The notes beneath the pieces were generated by a model. It searched no databases and was not told where the DNA came from. It worked only from the letters and a program-made list of their open reading frames with translations. A stretch of DNA of 7,304 nt, from positions 1 to 7,304 of the forward strand of contig JAGXOB010000111.1 in assembly GCA_019894735.1 (NCBI GenBank). Reading direction: 5' to 3'. This DNA is from Promethearchaeota archaeon (lineage in GTDB: Archaea; Asgardarchaeota; Lokiarchaeia; Sigynarchaeales; SOKP01). Position numbers and translations under genes: made by a program. The number at the start of each line of letters is the position of its first letter. Position 1 is the first letter of the stretch. Below, piece after piece: positions 1-5,918 of the stretch.

Positions 1-324
1 GCTGAAGGAAATATCGGTCAATTGAACTATTCCGCAGCCAAATCAGGAATGATAGGAATGGTAAAGACTGCAGGGTTAGAATTGATTCGCTATAACATAA
101 GAACGCACGCGATTATGCCTACTTTAATCGAAACTCCAATCCTCGGAGAATTATTGAGTAAACAAGAGGGTAAGTGGAGAAAATACTACTCTGGAAGAAT
201 ACCCTTAGGAATCGGAGAATCTAAATATGTATCTGAAGTCATATTGTTTTTATGCAGCGATTCAGCTTGGTTTATGAATGGAGAGATTATAGGTATCAAC
301 GGCGGTCGTCTAGAAAAAGTTTAG
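1..324 (+). CDS. Short-chain dehydrogenase/reductase (SDR), C-terminal part, 5' end outside window
   Basis: Frame 1 is open from the first base to a TAG at 322-324, giving 107 residues of the C-terminal half of a classical SDR. Seen: the catalytic YxxxK signature as YSAAK (Tyr10 and Lys14 of the visible part), followed by a helix of the usual kind (SGMIGMVKTAGLEL). Next comes the region after strand beta-6, reading AIMPTLIETP, and a C-terminal INGG close to the end, as in FabG-like enzymes. The family uses NAD(P)(H) to oxidise or reduce hydroxyl/keto groups; the substrate cannot be told. The usual Pro-Gly after beta-6 is Pro-Thr here and the usual Asn before 'AI' is His, so it is a divergent member. 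A TTG at 22 is internal and is not the start, because the SDR fold needs the N-terminal Rossmann half. It converges with the ETF genes and so belongs to a different transcript. A 3-hydroxyacyl-CoA dehydrogenase role is possible but only inferred from the neighbours. Confidence 0.88.
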   Translation, partial: AEGNIGQLNYSAAKSGMIGMVKTAGLELIRYNIRTHAIMPTLIETPILGELLSKQEGKWRKYYSGRIPLGIGESKYVSEVILFLCSDSAWFMNGEIIGINGGRLEKV

Positions 325-348
325 ATCGAGATAAATTTAGTATAAAAA

Positions 349-378
349 TTTATTTTTCATTTTTCTTATTCTTTGTTT
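349..378 (+). terminator. T-rich tract, probable intrinsic terminator of the SDR gene
   Basis: Just after the SDR stop, the plus strand has a run of short T tracts (TTTATTTTTC, ATTTTTC, TTCTTTG), with no strong hairpin before it. Stem-less oligo-T tracts of this kind end transcription in many archaea. The tract overlaps the last codons of the converging etfA gene. On the minus strand the gap offers only a weaker T run (AATTTTTATA as read on that strand, within 341-350) for ending the ETF transcript. Confidence 0.4.
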
Positions 379-1568
379 ATATTCGTACTCTCAATTTCCT
401 TTATCAAAACTGGAATAACTTCATTAATATCACCTACTATCCCATAGTGAGCAACATTAAAAATGGGAGCACTTGGATCTTTATTAATTGCAACGATTAC
501 CTCGGAATTCTCCATACCAACAATGTGTTGGATAGCCCCGGAAATCCCACAGGCAATATATAACTTTGGAGAAACAGTTACCCCTGTTTGACCAATTTGT
601 CTATCTGGATCTAACCAATTTAATTCAACAGTTATTCTCGACCCTCCTAATTCCGCACCCAGTGCCATGGCTAAATCTTCGATAAGTCTGAAATTTGCCT
701 TAGAACCTACTCCCCGTCCGCCTGCAACTATGATTTTTGCGTCTTCGAGATTCACCGTAGTTTTGCTCGTATTGATAACTTTTACAATCTTTGAAACAGA
801 ATCCTTTTCATCAAACGAATAATTAATTTTTCTAATAGATGCGTCTTTTTCACCTTTTTTAGGTGCTATAAAAATCCCGGGTCTTACTGTAGCCATTTGC
901 GGTCGACTGTGTGGGGTTCTGATCGTAGCCATAATATTACCCCCGAAAGTTGGACGGGTTTGAAGAAGATTTCTTGTTTCGAGATTGATGTTTAAAGCTG
1001 TACAATCTGCGGTTAACCCTGCATTAAGTCTTTTAGCTACTCTTGGTGCAAAATCTCTTCCGGTCGGTGTAGCTCCGATTAATATTATCTCTGGTTTATT
1101 CTCAATTATTAACTCTGAAATCACTTTTACGTATAAATCCGAATAATAATCTTTCAAAATAGGCGATTTTGCGTATATTATTTCATCCATCCCATATTGG
1201 CTAAATTCTTTTAATTGATCGTCGAAGCTATTTCCCAATATGACAAATGTTAAATTAACGCCTAACGCATCTGCTAATTCTCGTCCTTTTCCTAATAATT
1301 GGAACGCGACACTGTGAATCTTCTTTTTGTAATGTTCAGCAATAACCCAAACGCCTTTGAACTGAGATATATCCATTTTCTCAATTGCATTTTCATCGCG
1401 TTCTAGCGTTATCGCTTCTACAGGACAAACTTCTACGCATGCTGCGCATAGATTACAATTTGGTAATATTTTCGCTTTACCGCTTTCTAATTCAATCGCT
1501 CCAAAAGGACAACTGTCTACACAGCTTCCACACCCAGTACATAGTTCATCGTCGATGAATATACTCAA
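366..1568 (-). CDS. etfA: Electron transfer flavoprotein alpha subunit with N-terminal 2x[4Fe-4S] ferredoxin domain
   Basis: This 400-residue protein is about 70-80 residues longer than a plain EtfA because of an N-terminal ferredoxin domain. Two CxxCxxCxxxCP motifs (Cys10/13/16/20 and Cys38/41/44/48) predict two [4Fe-4S] clusters. The EtfA N-domain follows (about 70-265, with RPQMATVRPG near 222-231). The C-terminal FAD domain (about 277-390) has GGRGVGS, the GSR pair at 309-311, QIGQTG 324-329, SGAIQH 343-348 and INKD 361-364, which are the usual FAD contacts. It is a soluble partner of EtfB. The same fusion occurs in CarE of the caffeyl-CoA reductase complex, where ferredoxin is reduced by flavin-based bifurcation. 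The start is TTG at 1568, chosen because a strong AGGAGG lies 9 bases upstream and the ferredoxin motif begins ten residues in. His374 stands in VAHYGIVGD where many EtfA have Asp. Last gene of the minus-strand block, 13 bases after etfB. Family assignment is certain; the bifurcating role is inferred. Confidence 0.96.
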   Translation of the reverse strand: MSIFIDDELCTGCGSCVDSCPFGAIELESGKAKILPNCNLCAACVEVCPVEAITLERDENAIEKMDISQFKGVWVIAEHYKKKIHSVAFQLLGKGRELADALGVNLTFVILGNSFDDQLKEFSQYGMDEIIYAKSPILKDYYSDLYVKVISELIIENKPEIILIGATPTGRDFAPRVAKRLNAGLTADCTALNINLETRNLLQTRPTFGGNIMATIRTPHSRPQMATVRPGIFIAPKKGEKDASIRKINYSFDEKDSVSKIVKVINTSKTTVNLEDAKIIVAGGRGVGSKANFRLIEDLAMALGAELGGSRITVELNWLDPDRQIGQTGVTVSPKLYIACGISGAIQHIVGMENSEVIVAINKDPSAPIFNVAHYGIVGDINEVIPVLIKEIESTNINKE

Positions 1569-1577
1569 TTATAGCGT

Positions 1578-1583
1578 CCTCCT
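1578..1583 (-). promoter_or_regulatory. Shine-Dalgarno site of etfA, overlapping the etfB stop codon
   Basis: On the minus strand the sequence reads TAGGAGG, in which TAG is the etfB stop and AGGAGG is a near-perfect ribosome binding site. It sits 9 bases before the TTG of etfA. It is the main reason for accepting a TTG start, and it implies that the two subunits are translationally coupled, as expected for a 1:1 heterodimer. Confidence 0.85.
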
Positions 1584-2388
1584 AAAAGATTTTATCTTTT
1601 TTTAAATTTTGGCATAATTGTAGAGCTATTTCTTCAAGCGTTCCTTTTAATATAATGTGATCACCCTTCCTCTCAGGAGAGAAAATTTTCCATACTTCAG
1701 TATTCGAACCATTTAAACCGATTTTAGACTTATCAGCGTTTAAAGCATCGGCATCAAAATGGATAATTTTGGAATCATCATGTGCTTTCAAAATTCCAGC
1801 CATGCTAGGATACCTAGGCTTATTAATATCGTTTAAAACAGATATTAATGCAGGTAACTTCGTTTCAATTACTACGATCTCGATAGCTCTAAATTTTCGT
1901 TCAGCAACAATTTTATCCTCATTTAATTCTACGTTTAAAACGTATGCAATTTGTGGAATTCCTAACTCTTCCGCTAACTCTGGGGGAACTTGCCCAGTAT
2001 CTCCGTCAATTGCTTGAGCACCACAAATAACAAGATATTTTTCTTCGGAATCAGATTCGTTGAGTATTTTTTTGATTGCCAATGCTAATGTATAAGATGT
2101 AGCAAGCGTATCTGCTCCAGCAAAAGCTCTATCCGTTAATAAATATCCTTTATTTGCGCCCATCGCTAAGGCTTCCCGTAATATTTCTTCTGCTTGAGGA
2201 GGGCCCATACTGAGAACTAAAACTTCAGCACCATGCTCTTCTTTTAAGGTTAAAGCTAATTCAATAGCATTTCGATCGTTAGGGTTGATTACCGATAAAA
2301 TCCCCTCTCTTACAAGCGTATTGGTTTTGGGGTCTATTTTTACCTCTGATACGCCTGGTACTTGTTTTACGCAAACAAATATTTTCAA
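1582..2388 (-). CDS. etfB: Electron transfer flavoprotein beta subunit, bifurcating type
   Basis: This 268-residue protein is full length for EtfB. It opens with MKIFVCVKQVP and KIDPKTNTLVREG. Visible motifs are INPNDRNAIE (34-43), MGPPQAE (61-67), LREALAMGA (70-78), DRAFAGADTLATS (86-98) and GAQAIDGDTGQVPPELAE (123-140). The NPxDxxAxE, MGPPxA and DRAFxGADTxATS pattern matches EtfB of electron-bifurcating ETFs such as that of Acidaminococcus, where EtfB binds a second FAD in place of the AMP of mitochondrial-type ETF. The likely role is to receive or donate hydride with NAD(H) at that FAD, and to pass electrons through the EtfA FAD to the acyl-CoA dehydrogenase. The start is TTG at 2388 with AAGGA 8 bases upstream; MKIFVCVKQ is the family's normal N-terminus. 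It lies downstream of the dehydrogenase with a 160-base gap and couples into etfA. The second FAD site is inferred from motifs, not demonstrated. Confidence 0.96.
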   Translation of the reverse strand: MKIFVCVKQVPGVSEVKIDPKTNTLVREGILSVINPNDRNAIELALTLKEEHGAEVLVLSMGPPQAEEILREALAMGANKGYLLTDRAFAGADTLATSYTLALAIKKILNESDSEEKYLVICGAQAIDGDTGQVPPELAEELGIPQIAYVLNVELNEDKIVAERKFRAIEIVVIETKLPALISVLNDINKPRYPSMAGILKAHDDSKIIHFDADALNADKSKIGLNGSNTEVWKIFSPERKGDHIILKGTLEEIALQLCQNLKKDKIF

Positions 2389-2396
2389 ATCGAAAT

Positions 2397-2401
2397 TCCT
2401 T
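2397..2401 (-). promoter_or_regulatory. Shine-Dalgarno site of etfB
   Basis: AAGGA on the minus strand lies 8 bases before the TTG at 2388. With the canonical EtfB N-terminus it supports the non-ATG start. Confidence 0.6.
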
Positions 2402-2440
2402 TTAATTTTTAGCTCTCTTTAGAATAAAAACTATCAATAT

Positions 2441-2464
2441 TTTATTAAAACGAATAATTTATTC
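2441..2464 (-). promoter_or_regulatory. Possible TATA-like promoter element and small palindrome before etfB
   Basis: In the AT-rich 160-base gap between the dehydrogenase stop and etfB, the minus strand reads TTTTAATAAA at 2450-2441. If this is an archaeal TATA box, transcription would start near 2419, leaving a leader of about 30 bases that includes the etfB ribosome site. Beside it lies the 13-base palindrome GAATAA-T-TTATTC at 2452-2464, which could be an operator. Such motifs arise easily in AT-rich DNA, so support is weak. The gap size itself argues that the ETF genes can be transcribed on their own. Confidence 0.25.
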
Positions 2465-2548
2465 AAGAAAAATAAATTTTCCGATATTAAAACAAAATTA
2501 TGAAAGAGAAATTAGTTATTTAATAATTATGAATCGCATTTGCATCAA

Positions 2549-3703
2549 TTACGCTCCTTTTCTTAGTAAAGTAGTAGCAATTACTAACCTTTGTATTTCG
2601 CTTGTTCCCTCGTAAATCTCACCCATTTTAGCGTCTCTGAAATACCTTTCTACGGGGTACGCTTTCATTAATCCATAACCGCCGTGTATTTGAACCGCAC
2701 TATGAGCTGCTTGCATGGCCGCTTCAGACGCAACTAACTTCGCCATAGAACTTGCCATTCCAAATTCTAATCCCTTATCGTGTAGATAAGCGGCTTTATA
2801 CGTAAATAATCGTGCCGATTCAATAGCGACCGCCATATCGGCAATTTTCCATTGTATAGCTTGAAATCTTCCAATAGGTTTGTTAAACTGGACCCTCTCG
2901 TTTGCGTATTTGATTGATGCTTCTAATGCTGCTTGTCCTAAACCGACGCATTGGGCGGCTATACCTATTCTTCCAAAATCCAATATTTTCATCGCCATCT
3001 TAAACCCTTCTCCAGGGTTTCCTAAAATATTCTCTTGAGGAACCCTTACATCTTGAAACACGAGCTCTGACGTGTTTGATGCTCGGACTCCCATTTTATC
3101 CTCCTTAACTCCTACAGAATAACCAGGCATTTCGGCATCTACGATAAAAACGGTCAATTGTTTCCTACTATCTTTTTCACCAGTTTTTGCTACTACAAGT
3201 AGAGTCCCCGCTATACCCCCAGATGTCGCGAATATTTTGGTTCCATTGAGTATGTAATCGTCTCCATCTTTAACAGCGGTTAATTGAACTCCTCCTGCAT
3301 CGCTTCCAGCATTAGCCTCTGTTAAGCAAAAAGCTCCCACTTTATTACCTTTTGCGAGATCGATTAAAAATTTTTGTTTTTGTTCTTCCGTACCGTATTT
3401 ATAAATAGGATACGCAGCAACACCGTTGTGTACCGCTGTTGTAATTCCCCACGCAGCGTCTCCACGTGCGATTTCCTCTAGAACGATGCAAAATCCTATT
3501 GTATCGTGCTCCAATCCTGCTCCTCCATATTCTTCCGGTATACAACCACCAAAAAAATTCATTTCTTTCATTTTTTGAAAAACTTTGTCGTTCAATTCCT
3601 GCTTTTCATCGCTTTCTCGAGCGACCGGGACAATATACTCTTCAGCAAACTGTCTCGTAATTTTTTTTAACATTTGTTGTTTTTCAGTAAGCGAAAAATC
3701 CAT
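2549..3703 (-). CDS. Acyl-CoA dehydrogenase (short-chain/butyryl-CoA type)
   Basis: This 384-residue protein has the full length of a short/medium-chain acyl-CoA dehydrogenase. The alpha N-domain covers about 1-115. The FAD/substrate loop is FCLTEANAGSD (125-135) and the beta domain runs to about 230. The C-terminal four-helix domain has RVQFNKPIGRFQAIQWKIAD (270-289) and QIHGGYG (338-344). The catalytic base is Glu365 in IYEGTSEIQ, the position of Glu376 in MCAD. It interconverts acyl-CoA and trans-2-enoyl-CoA in the cytosol, with ETF as electron partner. Chain length cannot be read reliably from sequence. The ATG start at 3703 fits the usual MDFSLTEKQQ opening and has GTGAT three bases upstream. 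The enoyl-CoA hydratase lies upstream and etfB-etfA downstream, the order of dehydrogenase-EtfB-EtfA operons of butyryl-CoA and caffeyl-CoA reductases. Direction in the cell (oxidation or enoyl reduction) is open. Confidence 0.96.
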   Translation of the reverse strand: MDFSLTEKQQMLKKITRQFAEEYIVPVARESDEKQELNDKVFQKMKEMNFFGGCIPEEYGGAGLEHDTIGFCIVLEEIARGDAAWGITTAVHNGVAAYPIYKYGTEEQKQKFLIDLAKGNKVGAFCLTEANAGSDAGGVQLTAVKDGDDYILNGTKIFATSGGIAGTLLVVAKTGEKDSRKQLTVFIVDAEMPGYSVGVKEDKMGVRASNTSELVFQDVRVPQENILGNPGEGFKMAMKILDFGRIGIAAQCVGLGQAALEASIKYANERVQFNKPIGRFQAIQWKIADMAVAIESARLFTYKAAYLHDKGLEFGMASSMAKLVASEAAMQAAHSAVQIHGGYGLMKAYPVERYFRDAKMGEIYEGTSEIQRLVIATTLLRKGA

Positions 3704-3706
3704 AAA

Positions 3707-3747
3707 ATCACTTTTTATTCTTTTTACTTTTATTCTTTAAATATATA
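3707..3747 (-). promoter_or_regulatory. Probable archaeal promoter and ribosome site of the acyl-CoA dehydrogenase
   Basis: The minus strand carries TATATATTTAAA (3747-3736), a close match to the archaeal TATA box. About 26 bases downstream of its centre puts a start site near 3715. Within that short leader GTGAT (3711-3707) matches the second half of the GGAGGTGAT complement of 16S rRNA and lies 3 bases before the ATG. TATA box, predicted start, ribosome site and ATG are mutually consistent. Together they suggest that the dehydrogenase is transcribed independently of the hydratase gene upstream. Confidence 0.45.
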
Positions 3748-3822
3748 CTATAATTTAAAATGTCTTATAAGATAAATTCTTCCGTGTTTAAGAGTATTTG
3801 TAAAGCATTCTCTAACAAATAT

Positions 3823-4587
3823 TTACGATCTTTCTAAGAATTCGTTTAACTTTCTTTTTGGTTCTCCCGAAGAAAAACGCTCTTGAAACGATTCACTCTC
3901 CATTTGAAAGCCTTTCTCGTTTTTATAGATTCCCATTTGGATCATTTGTTTGCTTAATGTAATGGCTCTACCGGAATTTTTTACCATCATATCCGCTATT
4001 TCTTTTACTCTCGTTTCAAGTTCTGCCAGTGGAACTACTTCATTAATCAGACCAATTTTTACAGCTTCTTGAGCGTTAATTATTCTTGATGTGTATATAA
4101 GGTCTTTTGCTTTCATTGGTCCAACTAAGCGAATTAATCTTTGAGTAGCTCCAGCAGCAGGCGTCATCCCCCACTTGGTTTCAACTTGTCCAAATTTAGC
4201 GTTGTCGGCAGCAATAACCATATCGGCACACAACATGAGCTCGAATCCCGCAGTGAGATTCAAGCCTTTTACTGCTACGATTACTGGAATTGGTAAGTCT
4301 TCGAATTTAGTAAACACCTCCTGTAATTTTCTCGTCATATCTCCTGCTTTAGATTCTTCAAGAGTTACAAGCCATTTAATATCAAGACCTACGGTAAAAA
4401 TATCATCTAAAAAAGTAGTGAGTACTAAAACTCGGATATCGCTTTTTTTCTTTATCTCAGATTCCAAAATTTGTTCCAATTCATTAACGACTGGTATGTC
4501 AAACGCGTTTTTTTTATTAGGGTTGTTAAGATACAACCAAAAAATGCTATCTTCGATTTTTATCTGCCAGAATTTATAATCTACCAT
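3823..4587 (-). CDS. Enoyl-CoA hydratase/isomerase family protein (crotonase fold)
   Basis: This 254-residue protein has normal length for a crotonase. Seen: NNPNKKNAFD near the N-terminus (21-30), the first oxyanion-hole segment FTVGLDIKWL (64-73), and the core KGLNLTAGFELMLCAD to GQVETKWGMTPAAGATQRL (107-151). Glu116 and Glu136 occupy the positions of the two catalytic glutamates of rat mitochondrial hydratase (Glu144/Glu164), with the same 20-residue spacing, so hydration of trans-2-enoyl-CoA to 3-hydroxyacyl-CoA is likely. The usual GGG before the first Glu is TAG, and the usual FxAGAD is FTVGLD, so it is a divergent member; an isomerase or another crotonase reaction is possible. The substrate would be the product of the acyl-CoA dehydrogenase encoded 119 bases downstream. 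The ATG start at 4587 fits the alignment, but no clear ribosome site precedes it. Residues after 230 are highly charged. Confidence 0.92.
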   Translation of the reverse strand: MVDYKFWQIKIEDSIFWLYLNNPNKKNAFDIPVVNELEQILESEIKKKSDIRVLVLTTFLDDIFTVGLDIKWLVTLEESKAGDMTRKLQEVFTKFEDLPIPVIVAVKGLNLTAGFELMLCADMVIAADNAKFGQVETKWGMTPAAGATQRLIRLVGPMKAKDLIYTSRIINAQEAVKIGLINEVVPLAELETRVKEIADMMVKNSGRAITLSKQMIQMGIYKNEKGFQMESESFQERFSSGEPKRKLNEFLERS

Positions 4588-4607
4588 TATTGTTTTATAA
4601 TAATTTA

Positions 4608-4683
4608 AGTGGTCTGATAAAAATTTGGGAATTTGGGGGATTTATCCAAAAAATATAAACTAGATGGTGACAGATCGACCACT
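4608..4683. repeat. Inverted repeat in the hydratase-MDR gap, enclosing a TATA-like element
   Basis: A perfect 7-base inverted repeat, AGTGGTC (4608-4614) and GACCACT (4677-4683), has a 62-base spacer. Inside it are a shorter inverted repeat TTTGG/CCAAA (4632-4636, 4646-4650) and, on the minus strand, GTTTATATTT (4660-4651). If that is a TATA box, it would start the hydratase transcript near 4629, 42 bases before its ATG. In that case only one arm of the outer repeat would be in the RNA, and the repeat could be a DNA operator instead. Support is modest and chance is possible. Confidence 0.3.
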
Positions 4684-4701
4684 AATATCTACACCCTTAT
4701 G

Positions 4702-5691
4702 CTAAGTTTTGTTATTATGTTCCACAGTTATTATTACTTTTCCTTTGGCGTGCCCTTCTTCAAGATACCGCAGAGCTTCAGCAACCTCTCTTAATGGGTA
4801 ATGTCTATCTATAACAGGTACTACTTTACCGGCTTCAAAAAGCTCTATTAGAAAATCTAAATCTTCTTTTTTCATTTGTCTCCACACCAGGATACCCATT
4901 TTCTTACTCCCAAACATTGTAATCAATGGACCTAGGAACGCAATTTTGAAAGTTGCAGCCATGGAACCTCCAACCGCGAGAAAAATCCCTTTTGGATTCA
5001 AAACACGCTTGTAATTGAATATTGGACGATAAACCACAACATCAAGGATAAGATCATAACGCTTCCCACTTTTGGTGAAATCTTCTTGAGTGTAATCAAT
5101 GACATGGTCTGCCCCAATCGAGAGCATCATATCTAATTTATCAGTACTGTCCACGCCAGTCACTTCGGCTTCGAAGAATTTAGCGATCTGCACCGCAAAC
5201 GTACCCATACCTCCACCCGCACCATTAATCAAAACCTTTTGTCTTGGCTGAGTTTGTCTTTTATTGCGAAGACCTTGTAGGGCGAGTAAGCCAGATTGGG
5301 GCAAGGTCGATACTTCCTCGAATGTCATACTGGCCGGTTTCAGCGCTAATGCCTTTTCAGGAGCACACACATACTCGGCAAAAGCACCTAAGCCACAGCT
5401 GAATAAGTCCCCGAATACCTCATCACCTGGCTGAAACTGTTTTACATCTCTGCCAACTGAATCAACTAGTCCTGCTACATCAGATCCGAGTATCTTGTAT
5501 CTTGGTTTTCGAGAAAAGGGGGGCTGGTATCTACCTCTCAGGAAATCTAAGTCCGCAGCATTTAAGGATACCGCGTGAACTTTTACCAAGACTTCATTGT
5601 CCTTGGGATCAGGTTTTTCCACTTCTTTTAATTCAAGATTATCCGGTGGTCCGTATTTTGTGTATACAATCGCTTTCATTTTATTTTCCAT
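4702..5691 (-). CDS. NAD(P)-dependent medium-chain dehydrogenase, quinone-oxidoreductase-like (zinc-free MDR)
   Basis: About 329 residues, typical for the quinone oxidoreductase branch of the MDR superfamily. The GroES-like N-domain covers about 5-120: MKAIVYTKYGPPDNLELKEVEKP, SLNAADLDFLRGRY, GSDVAGLVDSVG, PGDEVFG. The Rossmann domain follows, with the cofactor loop AGGGMG (158-163) and IGADHVIDY. The zinc-ligand Cys/His pattern of alcohol dehydrogenases is absent (SLNAAD instead of a Cys), so it probably reduces activated C=C or quinone-like substrates, or an unknown carbonyl, with NAD(P)H. Three in-frame starts exist: GTG 5700, ATG 5691 and ATG 5679. 5691 is given because GTGA lies 5 bases upstream; 5679 gives the family's normal MKAIVYT start and remains possible. 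It is upstream of and co-directional with the hydratase, but a 114-base gap with a repeat separates them. It is richer in G+C than its neighbours in sampled blocks (33 of 60 at 5161-5220, 31 of 60 at 5341-5400), a hint of transfer. Confidence 0.92.
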   Translation of the reverse strand: MENKMKAIVYTKYGPPDNLELKEVEKPDPKDNEVLVKVHAVSLNAADLDFLRGRYQPPFSRKPRYKILGSDVAGLVDSVGRDVKQFQPGDEVFGDLFSCGLGAFAEYVCAPEKALALKPASMTFEEVSTLPQSGLLALQGLRNKRQTQPRQKVLINGAGGGMGTFAVQIAKFFEAEVTGVDSTDKLDMMLSIGADHVIDYTQEDFTKSGKRYDLILDVVVYRPIFNYKRVLNPKGIFLAVGGSMAATFKIAFLGPLITMFGSKKMGILVWRQMKKEDLDFLIELFEAGKVVPVIDRHYPLREVAEALRYLEEGHAKGKVIITVEHNNKT

Positions 5692-5794
5692 TTTTTTCAC
5701 GATCTTAGTTTTATATTATTCTTTTTATTTTATTATTATATTAGTTTTATACTAATTGTCCATTTTTTTCAGCATTTTAGTTTTAAAAAACTAA
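5687..5794. promoter_or_regulatory. Phased TTAGTTTTA repeats and a 72-base-offset duplication in the divergent promoter region
   Basis: TTAGTTTTA occurs at 5705, 5741 and 5777, exactly 36 bases apart each time. The second lies in ATTAGT-TTTAT-ACTAAT (5740-5756) and the third in TTAGTTTT-AA-AAAACTAA (5777-5794, 8-base arms), so two of three are dyads. A longer imperfect direct repeat, 5687-5713 against 5759-5785, matches at 24 of 27 positions at an offset of 72, twice 36. Read on the minus strand the motif is TATAAAACTAA or TTTAAAACTAA, which resembles a TATA box. The array may be operators, repeated promoters or a recent tandem duplication. It lies directly before the MDR gene and about 125 bases before the acyltransferase, so it could control either or both. 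Confidence 0.45.
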
Positions 5795-5918
5795 TTATTT
5801 CAAGTCAGATGATTTGACTATTTCTAAGGTAAAAAATTCTTTAGAGCATCAAATTTATTAGTTGAGATTCAATTAGAAATTCAAATTAAATGTTATTCGA
5901 TAAATAGGTTAAGAAAGC

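Noticed and set aside
1..324. A complete 100-residue protein starting at TTG 22
   Set aside because: The reading frame is open upstream to base 1 and encodes the run-in to an SDR active site; the Rossmann half must lie outside the window.
439..447. His374 replacing the common Asp in the EtfA ADYGIVGD segment as a functional change
   Set aside because: This position varies among EtfA proteins as far as I recall, and all the stronger FAD motifs are intact, so I do not treat it as significant.
252..563. Open frame of 103 codons on the plus strand across the SDR-etfA junction
   Set aside because: It overlaps the SDR end in another frame and runs antisense to etfA, and its sequence has no recognisable domain.
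4175..4579. Long open frame of 134 codons on the plus strand inside the hydratase gene
   Set aside because: It is antisense to a well-supported crotonase, shows no family motif or ribosome site, and is Ser/Thr/Ile-rich as expected of an antisense shadow.
5705..5794. CRISPR-like array, because of regularly spaced repeats
   Set aside because: Only three 9-base units, AT-rich, with spacers of 27 bases that themselves share similarity, and no cas genes nearby; a promoter/operator array or duplication fits better.
5803..5819. AGTCA/TGACT inverted repeat as an operator of the acyltransferase
   Set aside because: Five-base arms with a 7-base spacer are expected by chance in a gap of this size and have no second copy.
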